Below, in pieces: positions 10,007 through 19,141 of a DNA stretch of 64,000 nucleotides. The DNA lies in the NCBI GenBank assembly GCA_022539475.1, contig VCMS01000166.1:56385-120384 (forward strand). Reading direction: 5' to 3'. A program made the translations under genes and the position numbers. Under the pieces are notes generated by a model. It was not told the DNA's origin. It worked only from the letters and a program-made list of their open reading frames with translations, and searched no databases. This stretch comes from Gracilaria domingensis. Its lineage: Eukaryota > Rhodophyta > Florideophyceae > Gracilariales > Gracilariaceae. Numbering within the stretch: position 1 is the stretch's first letter; every line of letters begins with the position of its first letter.

Positions 10007-12763
10007 CTACCGAGCTCCGGGCTCCGAGGTAGCAGCACCGTGGGGAGATGTCGGTGACTGTCTATCTATCGTATTGTTGTTAGGATGTCCATGTGAGTGA
10101 CTATACTGCTTGCCACGCCCTTTGCCCGGGCCACCCCTGCGATGATTACCGTGAAGTCCACGTGGTCCTCCTCCCATTCCGCCTTGCATCTGTCCTGGCC
10201 CCATTTGATGCTGTGGGAACATGTGCGGTCCTGGATGGTGCGCCATGTTCGGGTTTCCTCCCTGACCGCCTGCGTAGGGGCCGGGGTTGTAATAGTACGC
10301 GGACGATGGTACTCTTTGCGGTCCTTGTGCCATCACGAGCGGAGCAACCGGTGGGTATACACCGCCGTATGAAACAGGCACACCAGGGCTCGGTGGATAA
10401 CGCCCAGGAACCGGGCCTGGCGGAAACCCAATCTGATTTCCTTGAATGTATGGGTATCCCATAGCACCGGACCCTGGTACAGCCGCATGCACACCAGGCA
10501 TCATGACATAAGGCTGTCCTCCGTACGGCATGTGAGCCACGGGCTGCATCGGCATTGCGTATCCTTGAGGAGGTTGGGGCATTTGCTGAGACAACTCTGG
10601 TGGAGCAGCTCCAGGAGGGAATGGAGCTACCATACCAGTCGGCTGAGCCGGGGACGGTTGAGGAGTAGACTTTGAGGTAGTGGGCTCAAACGCTGGAGCG
10701 TCAGGGTTGAACTTAAACTCCTGGGCATTGGGGTTCAACTTGAACTTCGATTTTGGCTTCTGTTTCGGTTCCTCAGAGCTCTTCTGAATGTCTGCGTGCT
10801 TCTTGGGTCCATTTTCTTCAGACTTTTCGCCGCGCTTCTTCTTGTCGGTGACAGGATCTTTGCCCTGTTGCTTCTTCTCCGTAGTCACTAAGTTATTGTT
10901 ATTCTTGTCAGAAGTTACAGCCGAATTGGTAGTTGCATTCGTAACGTTGGGTTTCTCGGTGGAAGGATTGGATGGGTTGGGATTGGAGGCGGTGGACACA
11001 TTGCTCGACACTCTTGAGATGGTCTGCGTCGAGGAGTTGTGCACACGACGAATTGAACCGTTCCTAGAATCAAGTTGGGTGCTGAATTTCTTCAGATCAT
11101 CCGTGATCTTCTCCCGATTGGCCGCGATGGATTGGAACTCACGGTTAGTCTTGTACTCCTCAAATCTCTTGATCTGCTCCGGGCCAAGATTGGGGGTCTG
11201 CGCATCAAGATTCAAAACGCCAATAGCTGAGGTGTCAGCAACAGCGGAAGTGGGTAAAGGGGAGTTCCGTGATTGGTTTGGAGAGTTACGTCCAGAGATG
11301 TAGTTTCGGGTCTTAAGGAATTGCGGAATACTCCCAGAGCGCTCTCTCATGGTAGACGACTTGACTTGCTTCTCGAGCGTTGCTCGCTCCCTCTCAGAAG
11401 AACCAGCCGAAGAAACAGCGGGCACCTTCGTAACATTGCTGCGACCAGCAGAGGCAGTTTCCTTTCCTTGAGTTGGAGTAGAAGAGACGTTCGGGGAAGC
11501 CGCCTTTGAGGAATTTGATGACTTGGTAGACTGGGCAGAAGCCTTGGAAGCAGGCGCATGCGCCTTTCCTTTTCCACTAGTAGTAGAGGAAGCATTAGTT
11601 GTGGACCAAGCTGTAGTGCTCGGCGTCTTGTTGTCCACCACCTGTGCCTTGGCCTGACCAGAAGACTTGGACACTTGTGAGCCTTTTGCAGACGAGTGCT
11701 GCTTTGAAGCGGCAGCAACGTGCTGCTTGGTGTTGCCATTAGCAGCCTTTGTGTTCGACGCTACATACTTGTTGTTGGCGTTGTTGTTGGTAGAACCCTT
11801 GTTGGCCGTGTTCGCAATGTGCTTGGTATTGGACGCACTCTTGTTGACAGAAGGCGCAGGCTTTGAAGGCTGCGACTGTTCAGTGGTTCCAGAAGCGGCA
11901 GCAAGATAACTGCGTCGCGGCTGGGCAGGGGTCTTGACGACTGGTTGAGCGGGCGGGCGCTGAACGCCACTAAACCTAGCCTCTTCATCAAAGTCATTTC
12001 CAAGTTGTTGGTTACGCTCTTCACGAAGGTGAACATTTTCCGACTCGGTCCTCTCAATCTCGTCGGCCATGCGCTGAGCTTCACGTTCCCTCTGCTCAAA
12101 GTTGACGCCGGAACGATCAATCTTGGTGGTATACTCGGTCTCATCAAAGGTGGTGTTGACGCCAAACTTGTCGCGGTTGACCTGAAACTGATCCCAATTA
12201 CGGGAACGAGCGGCGCTGTTGGCAAGGTCACCAAATGTCTGTTCGTCAACGTTATTGGCAGCAGAGCGCGAGGCAGCACCAAGCGGTTGCGACGCGTCAA
12301 AGTCATCAAAGCGCTTGAGTTCCCTTCCGGCACGCACGGAGGGGCGAGAAATCTCGCCGTCGGTGGCAAAACGTTTCGGGGCGTCATGCCTGGCAGCGGT
12401 GAGGTCCGGCATGGCGGCCGTGAGCGTGGACACACAGTTGACGGGAATGAGCACGCGTTTGGCAACGGCGCCTCGCAGCTCGTGCACGACGACGGGCGGG
12501 GCGGGGGTGCGCGACATGCGGACGTAGCGCAACTCCAAACAGAGCTCCTGCTTGTTGGACAGACGCTCGGTGCCGGAAAACAGGCCGCGGTAGGTGACGG
12601 CTTGGGCGACGACGGTGACTTGTTTGGCCATGAGAATGGTGAACATGGTGATCATGGCGTGGTCCTCCACGCCGGTGAAGGCAAGCATGTTGGGCTTTTG
12701 TCGCGGACGGGGGTGCGAGGCGGAATTGGCGCGCTTGGTCGCGGACGCCTTGCGCGTAGTCAT
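10007..12763 (-). CDS. ATXN2: Ataxin-2 homologue (Lsm, LsmAD, PAM2)
   Basis: The single-exon gene encodes 918 residues from ATG 12763. Residues about 25-105 form the divergent Lsm domain (FTGVEDHAMITMFTILMAKQ…). Residues about 185-250 form LsmAD (FGVNTTFDETEYTTKID…QREREAQRMADEIE). A long Ser/Asn/Thr/Lys-rich disordered part follows. A PAM2-type poly(A)-binding-protein motif lies near the C-terminal third (KLNPNAQEFKFNPDAPAFEP), apparently duplicated in tandem. The tail is Pro/Gly/Met-rich. Ataxin-2 proteins act in stress granules, translation and mRNA stability through PABP and RNA helicases. The frame is open 70 codons upstream of ATG 12763, but that stretch translates a C-rich tract into polyproline and is treated as leader. 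Confidence 0.9.
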   Translation of the reverse strand: MTTRKASATKRANSASHPRPRQKPNMLAFTGVEDHAMITMFTILMAKQVTVVAQAVTYRGLFSGTERLSNKQELCLELRYVRMSRTPAPPVVVHELRGAVAKRVLIPVNCVSTLTAAMPDLTAARHDAPKRFATDGEISRPSVRAGRELKRFDDFDASQPLGAASRSAANNVDEQTFGDLANSAARSRNWDQFQVNRDKFGVNTTFDETEYTTKIDRSGVNFEQREREAQRMADEIERTESENVHLREERNQQLGNDFDEEARFSGVQRPPAQPVVKTPAQPRRSYLAAASGTTEQSQPSKPAPSVNKSASNTKHIANTANKGSTNNNANNKYVASNTKAANGNTKQHVAAASKQHSSAKGSQVSKSSGQAKAQVVDNKTPSTTAWSTTNASSTTSGKGKAHAPASKASAQSTKSSNSSKAASPNVSSTPTQGKETASAGRSNVTKVPAVSSAGSSERERATLEKQVKSSTMRERSGSIPQFLKTRNYISGRNSPNQSRNSPLPTSAVADTSAIGVLNLDAQTPNLGPEQIKRFEEYKTNREFQSIAANREKITDDLKKFSTQLDSRNGSIRRVHNSSTQTISRVSSNVSTASNPNPSNPSTEKPNVTNATTNSAVTSDKNNNNLVTTEKKQQGKDPVTDKKKRGEKSEENGPKKHADIQKSSEEPKQKPKSKFKLNPNAQEFKFNPDAPAFEPTTSKSTPQPSPAQPTGMVAPFPPGAAPPELSQQMPQPPQGYAMPMQPVAHMPYGGQPYVMMPGVHAAVPGSGAMGYPYIQGNQIGFPPGPVPGRYPPSPGVPVSYGGVYPPVAPLVMAQGPQRVPSSAYYYNPGPYAGGQGGNPNMAHHPGPHMFPQHQMGPGQMQGGMGGGPRGLHGNHRRGGPGKGRGKQYSHSHGHPNNNTIDRQSPTSPHGAATSEPGAR

Positions 12764-12835
12764 GACAGAGACACGAGAGCAAAAGACACAAGAGAACAAA
12801 AAACGGGCAGCACTCGAAGCAAGCGCGGCGGCAAA

Positions 12836-12933
12836 AAGGGGGGTGGGGGGGGGGGGAAGAAGGGGGGGGGGGGGGGAGGGGGATGAGGGGGGGGACCCGG
12901 TGGGGGCGGGGGTGGGGGGAGGTGGGAAGGGAG
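12836..12933. repeat. Near-pure G tract (C tract on the sense strand of ATXN2) in the ATXN2 leader/promoter
   Basis: About 100 bp consist almost wholly of G runs (up to about 15 G) broken by A or T, 75-170 bp upstream of the ataxin-2 start. On the coding strand it is a polypyrimidine/poly-C stretch. Runs like this can form G-quadruplexes or i-motifs and are assembly-error prone, so run lengths should not be taken literally. Confidence 0.85.
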
Positions 12934-13079
12934 GAAGGAACGAAGGGGAGGCAAAGCACGACCGCGCGCACACAGGCGGCGAGCGGCGCGCTCGGCCGAG
13001 GCTGCGCTCAAGTAGCAGCCGAAATCAGCGCGCAACCCGCGCAGTTTACTGTAAGCGCTGTCAGCGGGGGGTGGCGGCG

Positions 13080-14234
13080 TCACGGCGCGGTCTGCACCCA
13101 CGCAAACTCGCGCACGTACTCGCCGCCAGCGCCGCAGCTGCGCTCGCAGCAGTACACGCACACGGTGGTCCAGTCGGCGTCGTCGCGCAGGCGCGCGGCG
13201 AGGCGCTGCTGCGGCGTGGCGGCGGCGGCGCGCGCGCGCGGCGGCGGCGCGACGTAGTACAGCAGCTGCGGCATGAGCTGCAGCTCGAACACGCGCCGCG
13301 CGCCGCAGCGTTCGCAGTTGGGCACGGCGGCGCACTGGTTGGCCGCGCCGCCCCACAGCGCGCGGCCGCCGCGCTCGTAGCGGATCACCTGGTCGCACGC
13401 GCGCGACACCACCTTGCAGAAGCGCTCGTACGTGGCGTCCACCTGCCGCCCGCCGCGCGGCGCGAACAGCTCCTCTGGCAGCTCGTCCGCGTCCGCGTCC
13501 TGGAACGTGCCTTTTAGTTGCGAGTCGCGGAGCTGCGTGCTCTGCGCGCCGTCGTCGCCTTCGTCGCCGTTGTCGCCGTCGTAATCGTAGTCGTCGTCGT
13601 CGTCGTCGTCGTCGTCCAGGTCCGACAGCGGCGCTTCTGGATGCACGTCGGTCACAATCTCCACCTCGCTGAAGCGCAGCGCCGCCAGACTGGCCGCCTC
13701 CGTCGAGACGTCTTTGCCACACTCTTGCTTGTGTCCATTCTTCCAATGGCTCATCTGGCAACGCTTGCCGCAGTACGTCACCCGCCGACAGCCGCCGCAC
13801 TTCATGTCGCCCCGAAAGCCGCACACATCGCACACATCGTCCAAAAGCTCCTCCGTCGTCGCCTCGTCGTCCAGCCCGCCCTCCCACGCGTAAAACTCGT
13901 TGCGTCTCGCCAGCTGCGCGCGCAGCACGCTCACACTGCGCGCCGACCGCGCACAGCCGCTGTTGGGGCAGATGGCCAGCGTCAGCACGCGATGAAACGC
14001 GTTGTCATGCTCCACCACGTCCGCCTCCAACGGCGCGTAGACCTGCAGCAGAAAGCGCTGCGTCTGTAGACAGTTGGCGCATCGCGGCGCCTTGGGCGCC
14101 TTGTGCGGCGCGCGGAGCAGCCACACGGGCAATCCGCCCGCCTTGGACGCGAAGGCGGCTGGCGAGTTGGTGCGTTCGTCACAAGGCTCTGCAAAGCCGA
14201 GCACGACGTCGCGGAAGCGGTCTGAGCGGGTCAT
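13080..14234 (-). CDS. PDCD2: PDCD2-family protein (MYND zinc finger, PDCD2_C domain)
   Basis: The 384-residue protein begins with the PDCD2 N-terminal fold (VVLGFAEP…, GGLPVWLL, CxxC at 52-55). It carries a MYND zinc finger at about 135-172 (CDVCGF…CGGCRRVTYCGKRCQ…HWKNGHKQEC) and an acidic linker with a run of Asp (about 207-215). It ends with the PDCD2_C domain (QVIRYERGGRALW…, PNCERCGARRVFELQLMPQLLYY). PDCD2 proteins are dedicated chaperones for ribosomal protein uS5 (RPS2) in 40S assembly. The GC content is very high. The GAC/CGT repeat coding the Asp run sits at about 13590-13616 and the number of Asp may vary. The gene is head-to-head with GALE. Confidence 0.92.
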   Translation of the reverse strand: MTRSDRFRDVVLGFAEPCDERTNSPAAFASKAGGLPVWLLRAPHKAPKAPRCANCLQTQRFLLQVYAPLEADVVEHDNAFHRVLTLAICPNSGCARSARSVSVLRAQLARRNEFYAWEGGLDDEATTEELLDDVCDVCGFRGDMKCGGCRRVTYCGKRCQMSHWKNGHKQECGKDVSTEAASLAALRFSEVEIVTDVHPEAPLSDLDDDDDDDDDYDYDGDNGDEGDDGAQSTQLRDSQLKGTFQDADADELPEELFAPRGGRQVDATYERFCKVVSRACDQVIRYERGGRALWGGAANQCAAVPNCERCGARRVFELQLMPQLLYYVAPPPRARAAAATPQQRLAARLRDDADWTTVCVYCCERSCGAGGEYVREFAWVQTAP

Positions 14235-14640
14235 GGCCGGGCATCACCATCGCGCGGCGCTGGCGCCGACGGCGGCGACAATGATTCTACCGCCGTAGAT
14301 TCTCCTTTTTTTCGATGCCGCGCAGCCCGACGGCGCGGATCAGTGATTGGGCGCGCTGGTTACATGTGCGCGTTGTCATACGCGGCGTATCGCGACGGCG
14401 AGCCGCTGGTTGCCGCCTCTGCTGTATGCAGCCGCTGCCGCCCCCGCGCCGCCGCACTTCGCTGTCGCTGCATTGCCGCACGCTTGACACGCCACCACGC
14501 CTGCCACCGCCATTTAAGCGCTTCCGCCCGCCCTTCATCCTCAGCTTGCGCGCAGAGTGCTGCTCACTTCAGACTGTAGACGTTCCTCTACTTGCCGCGT
14601 GCGTGTGCGTGTGCGTGTATAGCCTTGTGTTGACAGCGAA
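14235..14640. promoter_or_regulatory. Divergent PDCD2/GALE upstream region
   Basis: A 406-bp GC-rich stretch lies between the start codons of two head-to-head genes. CATTTAAGCG at 14511-14520 is TATA-like and lies 120-130 bp upstream of the GALE start. A short GTGTGC/GTGCGT repeat (about 14600-14617) precedes GALE. Shared promoter use is inferred. Confidence 0.45.
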
Positions 14641-15681
14641 ATGACGCGTGATAAGGTGATTCTGGTCACGGGCGGCGCCGGCTACATCGGCTCTCACACC
14701 GTCTTGGAGCTCGTTTCTCTGGGCTACAAAACTGTGATTATCGACAATTTGGACAATTCCTCAGAGGAGTCCCTCGTTCGCGTCGGCGAGATTACAGGCC
14801 GTCCGGAGCTCATCGAGTTTCGCAAGGTTGATCTGCTCCATTTTGACGATCTGGAAGCAATCTTCAAGGAATTCACCTTCTTTGCCTGCATTCACTTTGC
14901 CGGCTTGAAGGCTGTCGGCGAGAGTGTGAAACAGCCCATTCGCTACTACCACAACAATCTCACGGGAACGTTGCACTTGCTCAACCTTCTCACCAAGTAT
15001 GAGTGCAAAAACTTTGTCTTCTCTTCGTCAGCCACAGTGTACGGCCTGGTGAAGGAAATGCCCGTTACTGAAAGCGTTCAAATTGGCGCTACAAATCCGT
15101 ACGGACGTACCAAACTGTTCATCGAAGAGTTCCTTCGCGATTTATACAAGGCCGATAGCTCGTGGAACATTCTCATTCTGCGCTATTTCAATCCGTGCGG
15201 AGCGCATAGTTCCGGCAGAATTGGAGAAGATCCCAGTGGAATTCCGAATAACCTCATGCCATACGTGGCGCAAGTGGCAGTCGGTCGGCGCGAGTTTCTC
15301 ACCGTTTTTGGAATGGATTACGATACTCCCGACGGAACTGGCGTACGCGATTATATTCACGTGGTGGATCTTGCAAAGGGACATGTGGCCGCGCTCAAGA
15401 AACTGGACGAGAGCCCCGGATGCGTATCGGTCAACTTGGGTACCGGAAAGGGCTATTCGGTGCTTGACATGCTGAACGGCATGTCCAAGGCGTGTGGTCG
15501 CCAGCTGGAGTACAAGCCGGCGCCGAGAAGGGAGGGCGATGTAACCATTCTGTACGCTGATCCGAGCTTTGCCAAGCAGTTTCTGGGGTGGACGGCGGAG
15601 CTGGGCGTGGAGGAGATGTGCGCCGATACCTGGCGCTGGCAGTCAAACAATCCCAACGGCTACGCCTCCAAGACGTTGTAA
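14641..15681 (+). CDS. GALE: UDP-glucose 4-epimerase
   Basis: The 346-residue protein has the length and order of extended short-chain dehydrogenases of the GalE type. The NAD-binding motif is [12 protein letters not shown] (residues 9-20), the serine is in [11 protein letters not shown], and the catalytic pair is Tyr154/Lys158 in NPYGRTK. Also present are RYFNPCGAH and the GALE-specific [10 protein letters not shown]. It interconverts UDP-glucose and UDP-galactose using bound NAD. In red algae this feeds galactan and floridoside metabolism (general knowledge, not shown here). It has a single exon with the ATG right at 14641. Confidence 0.97.
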   Translation: MTRDKVILVTGGAGYIGSHTVLELVSLGYKTVIIDNLDNSSEESLVRVGEITGRPELIEFRKVDLLHFDDLEAIFKEFTFFACIHFAGLKAVGESVKQPIRYYHNNLTGTLHLLNLLTKYECKNFVFSSSATVYGLVKEMPVTESVQIGATNPYGRTKLFIEEFLRDLYKADSSWNILILRYFNPCGAHSSGRIGEDPSGIPNNLMPYVAQVAVGRREFLTVFGMDYDTPDGTGVRDYIHVVDLAKGHVAALKKLDESPGCVSVNLGTGKGYSVLDMLNGMSKACGRQLEYKPAPRREGDVTILYADPSFAKQFLGWTAELGVEEMCADTWRWQSNNPNGYASKTL

Positions 15682-17223
15682 AGAGATGCGTTGGCATCTG
15701 TGAGCGCGCTTTTCGCGCTAAACTAACTGTAATTGAGCGGTTGTGTTTCCAACTGTTGAGCAGTCTCGCGCGCAGTGTTTATAAGACGATAGATATAGAT
15801 AGATAGACGATTCGTGAAGAACTTGTAGACAAACTGCGTGTTTTGGTATCGCTATAGCGTTGGTATGATAAGATTAGCCGTGAGAGTGCACGGTGTCAGC
15901 GACGATGGTACTTGAGCCATGGATTAAAATGTGTTGCGCTCGCGAGTTGGAAAGTTGGGTGGCGGTGTGTTTGCGGCTTTGAAGTTTGCGGGTAGAAGTG
16001 TGTTTAGAGTAACGCTCTCGAGACGGGTGATGAATAAGATAAAGTATGTATTTACCGAAGGTAGCGGTACGGCTTTTTTGTACGACAGATAAGATAAGGG
16101 GTGCTGCGCTTCATGTTGTGTGTGCGCTCGTGAAGCAGAGTACAAGACGAGTTGTAGGTAGCAGATAGATGCGATTGTGCCGCTCACAGTACGACTGTGA
16201 ACGGGAATTTGTTACAAATGTTACCAATACGCTGTTTGGCGTGCACCGTCGGTAGCACACGCGGTGAAGGGCGTTCACGATGACAAGTTGGTAATGCGAT
16301 GCGCATGGTCGTACAGTGCTGACAAGTGAGAGATGGCCGTTTTATAAAGGCGAGTGTGTGACTTGGTGGCTGATCCGTGGATGCGGACAGCTGCGTTGAG
16401 TTGGAAACAAGGTGAACAAAGTCGAACGAACTAGAGAAAGGGAATGGGACGTGGCGAGTGGGCGAGCACAGGCCGAGAGACAGCGCACACGTCGTGCGCT
16501 ACACGAGGACGGTGGCGGCCGGCGGCGTTCGGCGACGGCGGCGCCGAAGGACCAGCGAGGTATTTGCTAACGGTTAGAAGGCGCGGGTGGGGGGTGGGGG
16601 GGCCCGGGGGGGGCGGACACGAGGAGGGCCTGAGCGAAGGGGAGCTGCTGGCGGTGACGACACGCGGGGGTGGCAAAAAGTGACGCGCGCGGCGCGCGGC
16701 GCGCGGCGCGGCGGTAACGAGCCGCTAAATCAAAACGCGTCGGTAACGGTCCGCGGCGCGCCAAGCAGCGCGCCTCGCGGCGCGGCGCGCATTAGATGGG
16801 CGGTGTAAATCGGTGAACAGCGGCGCGGCGCGCGCCACGCGCGCGGCGCCTCGCCGCGCGCCCACACGCGCGGTCCATCGCCAAGTGTCCGGCACGCCGC
16901 GCGTCATTGCTGGCGGGCGCGTGCGAATTTTCGCGTGCGCAAGCGCCTGTCACGCTCGCCCAACGTGCGCCATTTTGCAGCCGGACGAGCGCCGCCCCAT
17001 TCCCTCAACCGTCTTAAGCGCCGCGGCGTGTGTAGCGTTGCGCGCCAACTCTGCGCCGGCCACGCCTTCTCCGCTGCTCCCTTCCCCCCCCCCCCCCCCC
17101 CCCCCCCGCACGCCTCCCCTTTCCCCCCCGCGACGCTGCTTTGCCCCAGCGCTCCTCTTTGACCGCCCTTCGTCGTCGTTGCTTTTTCTCGTTTTTCCCA
17201 GCTTTTTCGTCGCCCGAGCCGAC
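15682..17223. other. 1.5-kb intergenic region with CpG-dense core, upstream of the Hint-protein gene
   Basis: The first 700 bp are ordinary AT-balanced DNA with a short GATA-type repeat (about 15785-15810). From 16,440 the sequence becomes extremely GC-rich. A G-rich run occupies about 16585-16620, and 16680-16870 is made largely of GCGCGG/CGCGCC units. The open frame starting with GTG at 16813 runs in phase into the Hint gene, but its composition is that of the GC island and it starts without ATG, so it is treated as leader. Confidence 0.6.
17084..17107 (+). repeat. C24 homopolymer in the leader of the Hint-protein gene
   Basis: An uninterrupted run of 24 C lies on the coding strand 117-140 bp before ATG 17224. 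It parallels the poly-C tract in the ATXN2 leader. The exact length is uncertain because such runs slip in replication and assembly. Confidence 0.85.
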
Positions 17224-18567
17224 ATGCGTTTGTCCTTCGCGCTTGGCGCGCTTTCCGCGCTCGTTGCTTGCTCGTCCGCCGTCGTGGTCAAGCCCGACGG
17301 CGTGGGCCCGCTGTCGCCTGACAAAAATCCCTCCACCTCCTTGGAGGAGTCCATTCGCCGCATGAAGCTCTCGCTCGACCGCGAGCTCGTCTACCTCGCG
17401 CACATGGAGGATCTGTCAAGGGACACTGACACCGACGGCCTGGTCGTCCGGCAGCAAGACGAGCCCGCCGTCATCCACGGTTTCACCACCGCCGCCAACG
17501 ACGGCACCGGTGTCTTCCGTCCCATTTTGCCGGGCTCCGACATCCCGCCCGCTCGCATGCTGGCCGACGACCCCATGGAGTCCCCCATTGAAGAAACTGA
17601 CGACGGAATGGAGACCACGCCTCCCTCTATCACCGTCATTGAGACACCCATCTTCACCCCACCCGTCGAGCCCGTCCCATTCACCCCCGTTCCGGAGCTC
17701 CCCGTCCCCACGCAGCTTCCCGTCTTGCCGACCGAAGCTCCCGAGGAACCCGTCGAGAGCACCCCTCCTCGTGAAGTTGTCCTGCCCCCGGGTGTTGTCG
17801 ACCCTCCGACGACCACCGACGAAGAAACCACTCCTACAGTCGTTCCCGAAGGTCCCGAGGATCCTGCTGTACCCACGGACGGGGAGGTTACCGATGAGGC
17901 TGCAGTTCCCACGGATGAAGACGTTGATGACGGCTCTACTCTCAGCCCACCAGGCGTTGTTGGAGACGCTGGCACGGATCTGGGCCCCACAGAGGAGGAA
18001 CTGTTACCGTCTCCGGACGACGACGATCCGGTCTGCTTCCCAGCTCACGCCACCGTTCAGCTCGAGGATGGCTCCGTCAAGAAAATGGCCGACGTTCAGA
18101 TTGGCGATCGCGTCTTGGTTGCCCCTCAAACCTACTCAGAGGTCTTCATGTTCACCCACAAGCTGTCGCAAGTGCGCCACAACTTTGTGCACCTCGAGCT
18201 TTCCTCCGGTCACGAGCTTTCCCTCACTCATGGTCACTACCTGTACGTGAACGGCCGTCTAAGCGCCGCCTCGACTGTCAACAAGGGAGATACCCTTATG
18301 TTGGCCGATTCCTCTCTTGCAAAGGTCTCACGAGTGTCGTCCATTCAGTCGACTGGCTTGTTCAACCCGCAAACTGTGCAAGGTGATATTGTTGTCAACG
18401 GTGTGCTGGCAAGCACATACACTACTGCAGTCGAACCCAAGATAGCACATGCGCTCTTGGCACCGCTTCGAGCTGCCTACTCGCGTGTCGGCTTCTGCAT
18501 GACTGCGTTCGAAGCCGGCGCTGATATGATTGCCAATTTCATGCCGAGTGGTTCGATCATCTACTAA
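17224..18567 (+). CDS. Secreted Hint-domain (hedgehog hog-type) autoprocessing protein
   Basis: The 447-residue protein starts with a clear signal peptide (MRLSFALGALSALVACSS). Residues about 100-265 are a Pro/Thr/Glu/Val-rich extended stalk (…PPGVVDPPTTTDEE…). From Cys271 a Hint domain follows: CFPAHATVQLEDGSVKKM…, IGDRVLV, a block-B region SSGHELSLTHGHYLYV with His330, and the Hedgehog-type T335-x-x-H338, then WT-like VSSIQ and GLFNPQTVQGDIVVNGVLAS. The thioester-forming Cys and the Thr/His pair are all present, so self-cleavage before Cys271 is predicted. Hog-domain proteins lacking hedge are known from red algae. What replaces cholesterol as nucleophile is unknown. The chosen start is the ATG that creates the signal peptide. 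Confidence 0.88.
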   Translation: MRLSFALGALSALVACSSAVVVKPDGVGPLSPDKNPSTSLEESIRRMKLSLDRELVYLAHMEDLSRDTDTDGLVVRQQDEPAVIHGFTTAANDGTGVFRPILPGSDIPPARMLADDPMESPIEETDDGMETTPPSITVIETPIFTPPVEPVPFTPVPELPVPTQLPVLPTEAPEEPVESTPPREVVLPPGVVDPPTTTDEETTPTVVPEGPEDPAVPTDGEVTDEAAVPTDEDVDDGSTLSPPGVVGDAGTDLGPTEEELLPSPDDDDPVCFPAHATVQLEDGSVKKMADVQIGDRVLVAPQTYSEVFMFTHKLSQVRHNFVHLELSSGHELSLTHGHYLYVNGRLSAASTVNKGDTLMLADSSLAKVSRVSSIQSTGLFNPQTVQGDIVVNGVLASTYTTAVEPKIAHALLAPLRAAYSRVGFCMTAFEAGADMIANFMPSGSIIY

Positions 18568-19141
18568 GATGTTTTCCCTCTCCTGCACTCTAATTCCTTT
18601 CTTCACGCTTGTTCCTCTCATGTGATCGACTGGTGTTCGCGTCTATTCGAATTGCTCTTCAATCTGCACGCCTTTTTTTCCTGCTCAGGACTTTCACGCC
18701 TTTCCTCTTCCGCTTTTCGTGGATCTCGTTTCGGCTTTTTACAATGATTTAACGGCTTCTTCGCAACAGTAAAAAAAACTAATCTACAAAAACATATTCT
18801 TTACTCGCTCCCCTGCATGTCCTTGTTTATTATTGGCGCCTTGTCATGATCTGCTTGTGCAGAGATGAACAATGGGTAGCGTCTGGGACATTGATGCGCG
18901 TGTATTCCCAGGAACACAGCGATCAAAGCTGCTACGTCACGCCTTCGACAAGATTGCGGGCAAGTACGAAACCGTTTGTGCCGCCTGAATGTAATCAAGA
19001 ATGTAATCAAGGCCCTTGAATGTTCTTTACATCAGGTGCTATGCTACCGGCACAGCAATGGAAACAATGCCCCATTCACAAAGCCATTGTATGTTTCGCG
19101 GCACACATGTGTGTGCATGTTTACATGACGGCCCGTTCTCG
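18568..19141. other. Region between the 3' ends of the Hint-protein and CSP41 genes
   Basis: No coding frame with family features was found. The left half is T-rich 3' flank. The right half is the 3' flank of the minus-strand CSP41 gene. Confidence 0.4.

Noticed and set aside
12764-12973. N-terminal extension of ataxin-2 by 70 residues
   Set aside because: It translates the C-rich tract into polyproline and lies upstream of a good ATG at the start of the conserved region.
13518-14069. Plus-strand ORF opposite PDCD2 with a long Val run
   Set aside because: It is the antisense shadow of the Asp-coding repeat in PDCD2.
16813-17223. 137-residue extension of the Hint protein
   Set aside because: Starts with GTG in a CpG island; the ATG at 17224 gives a clear signal peptide, which must be N-terminal.
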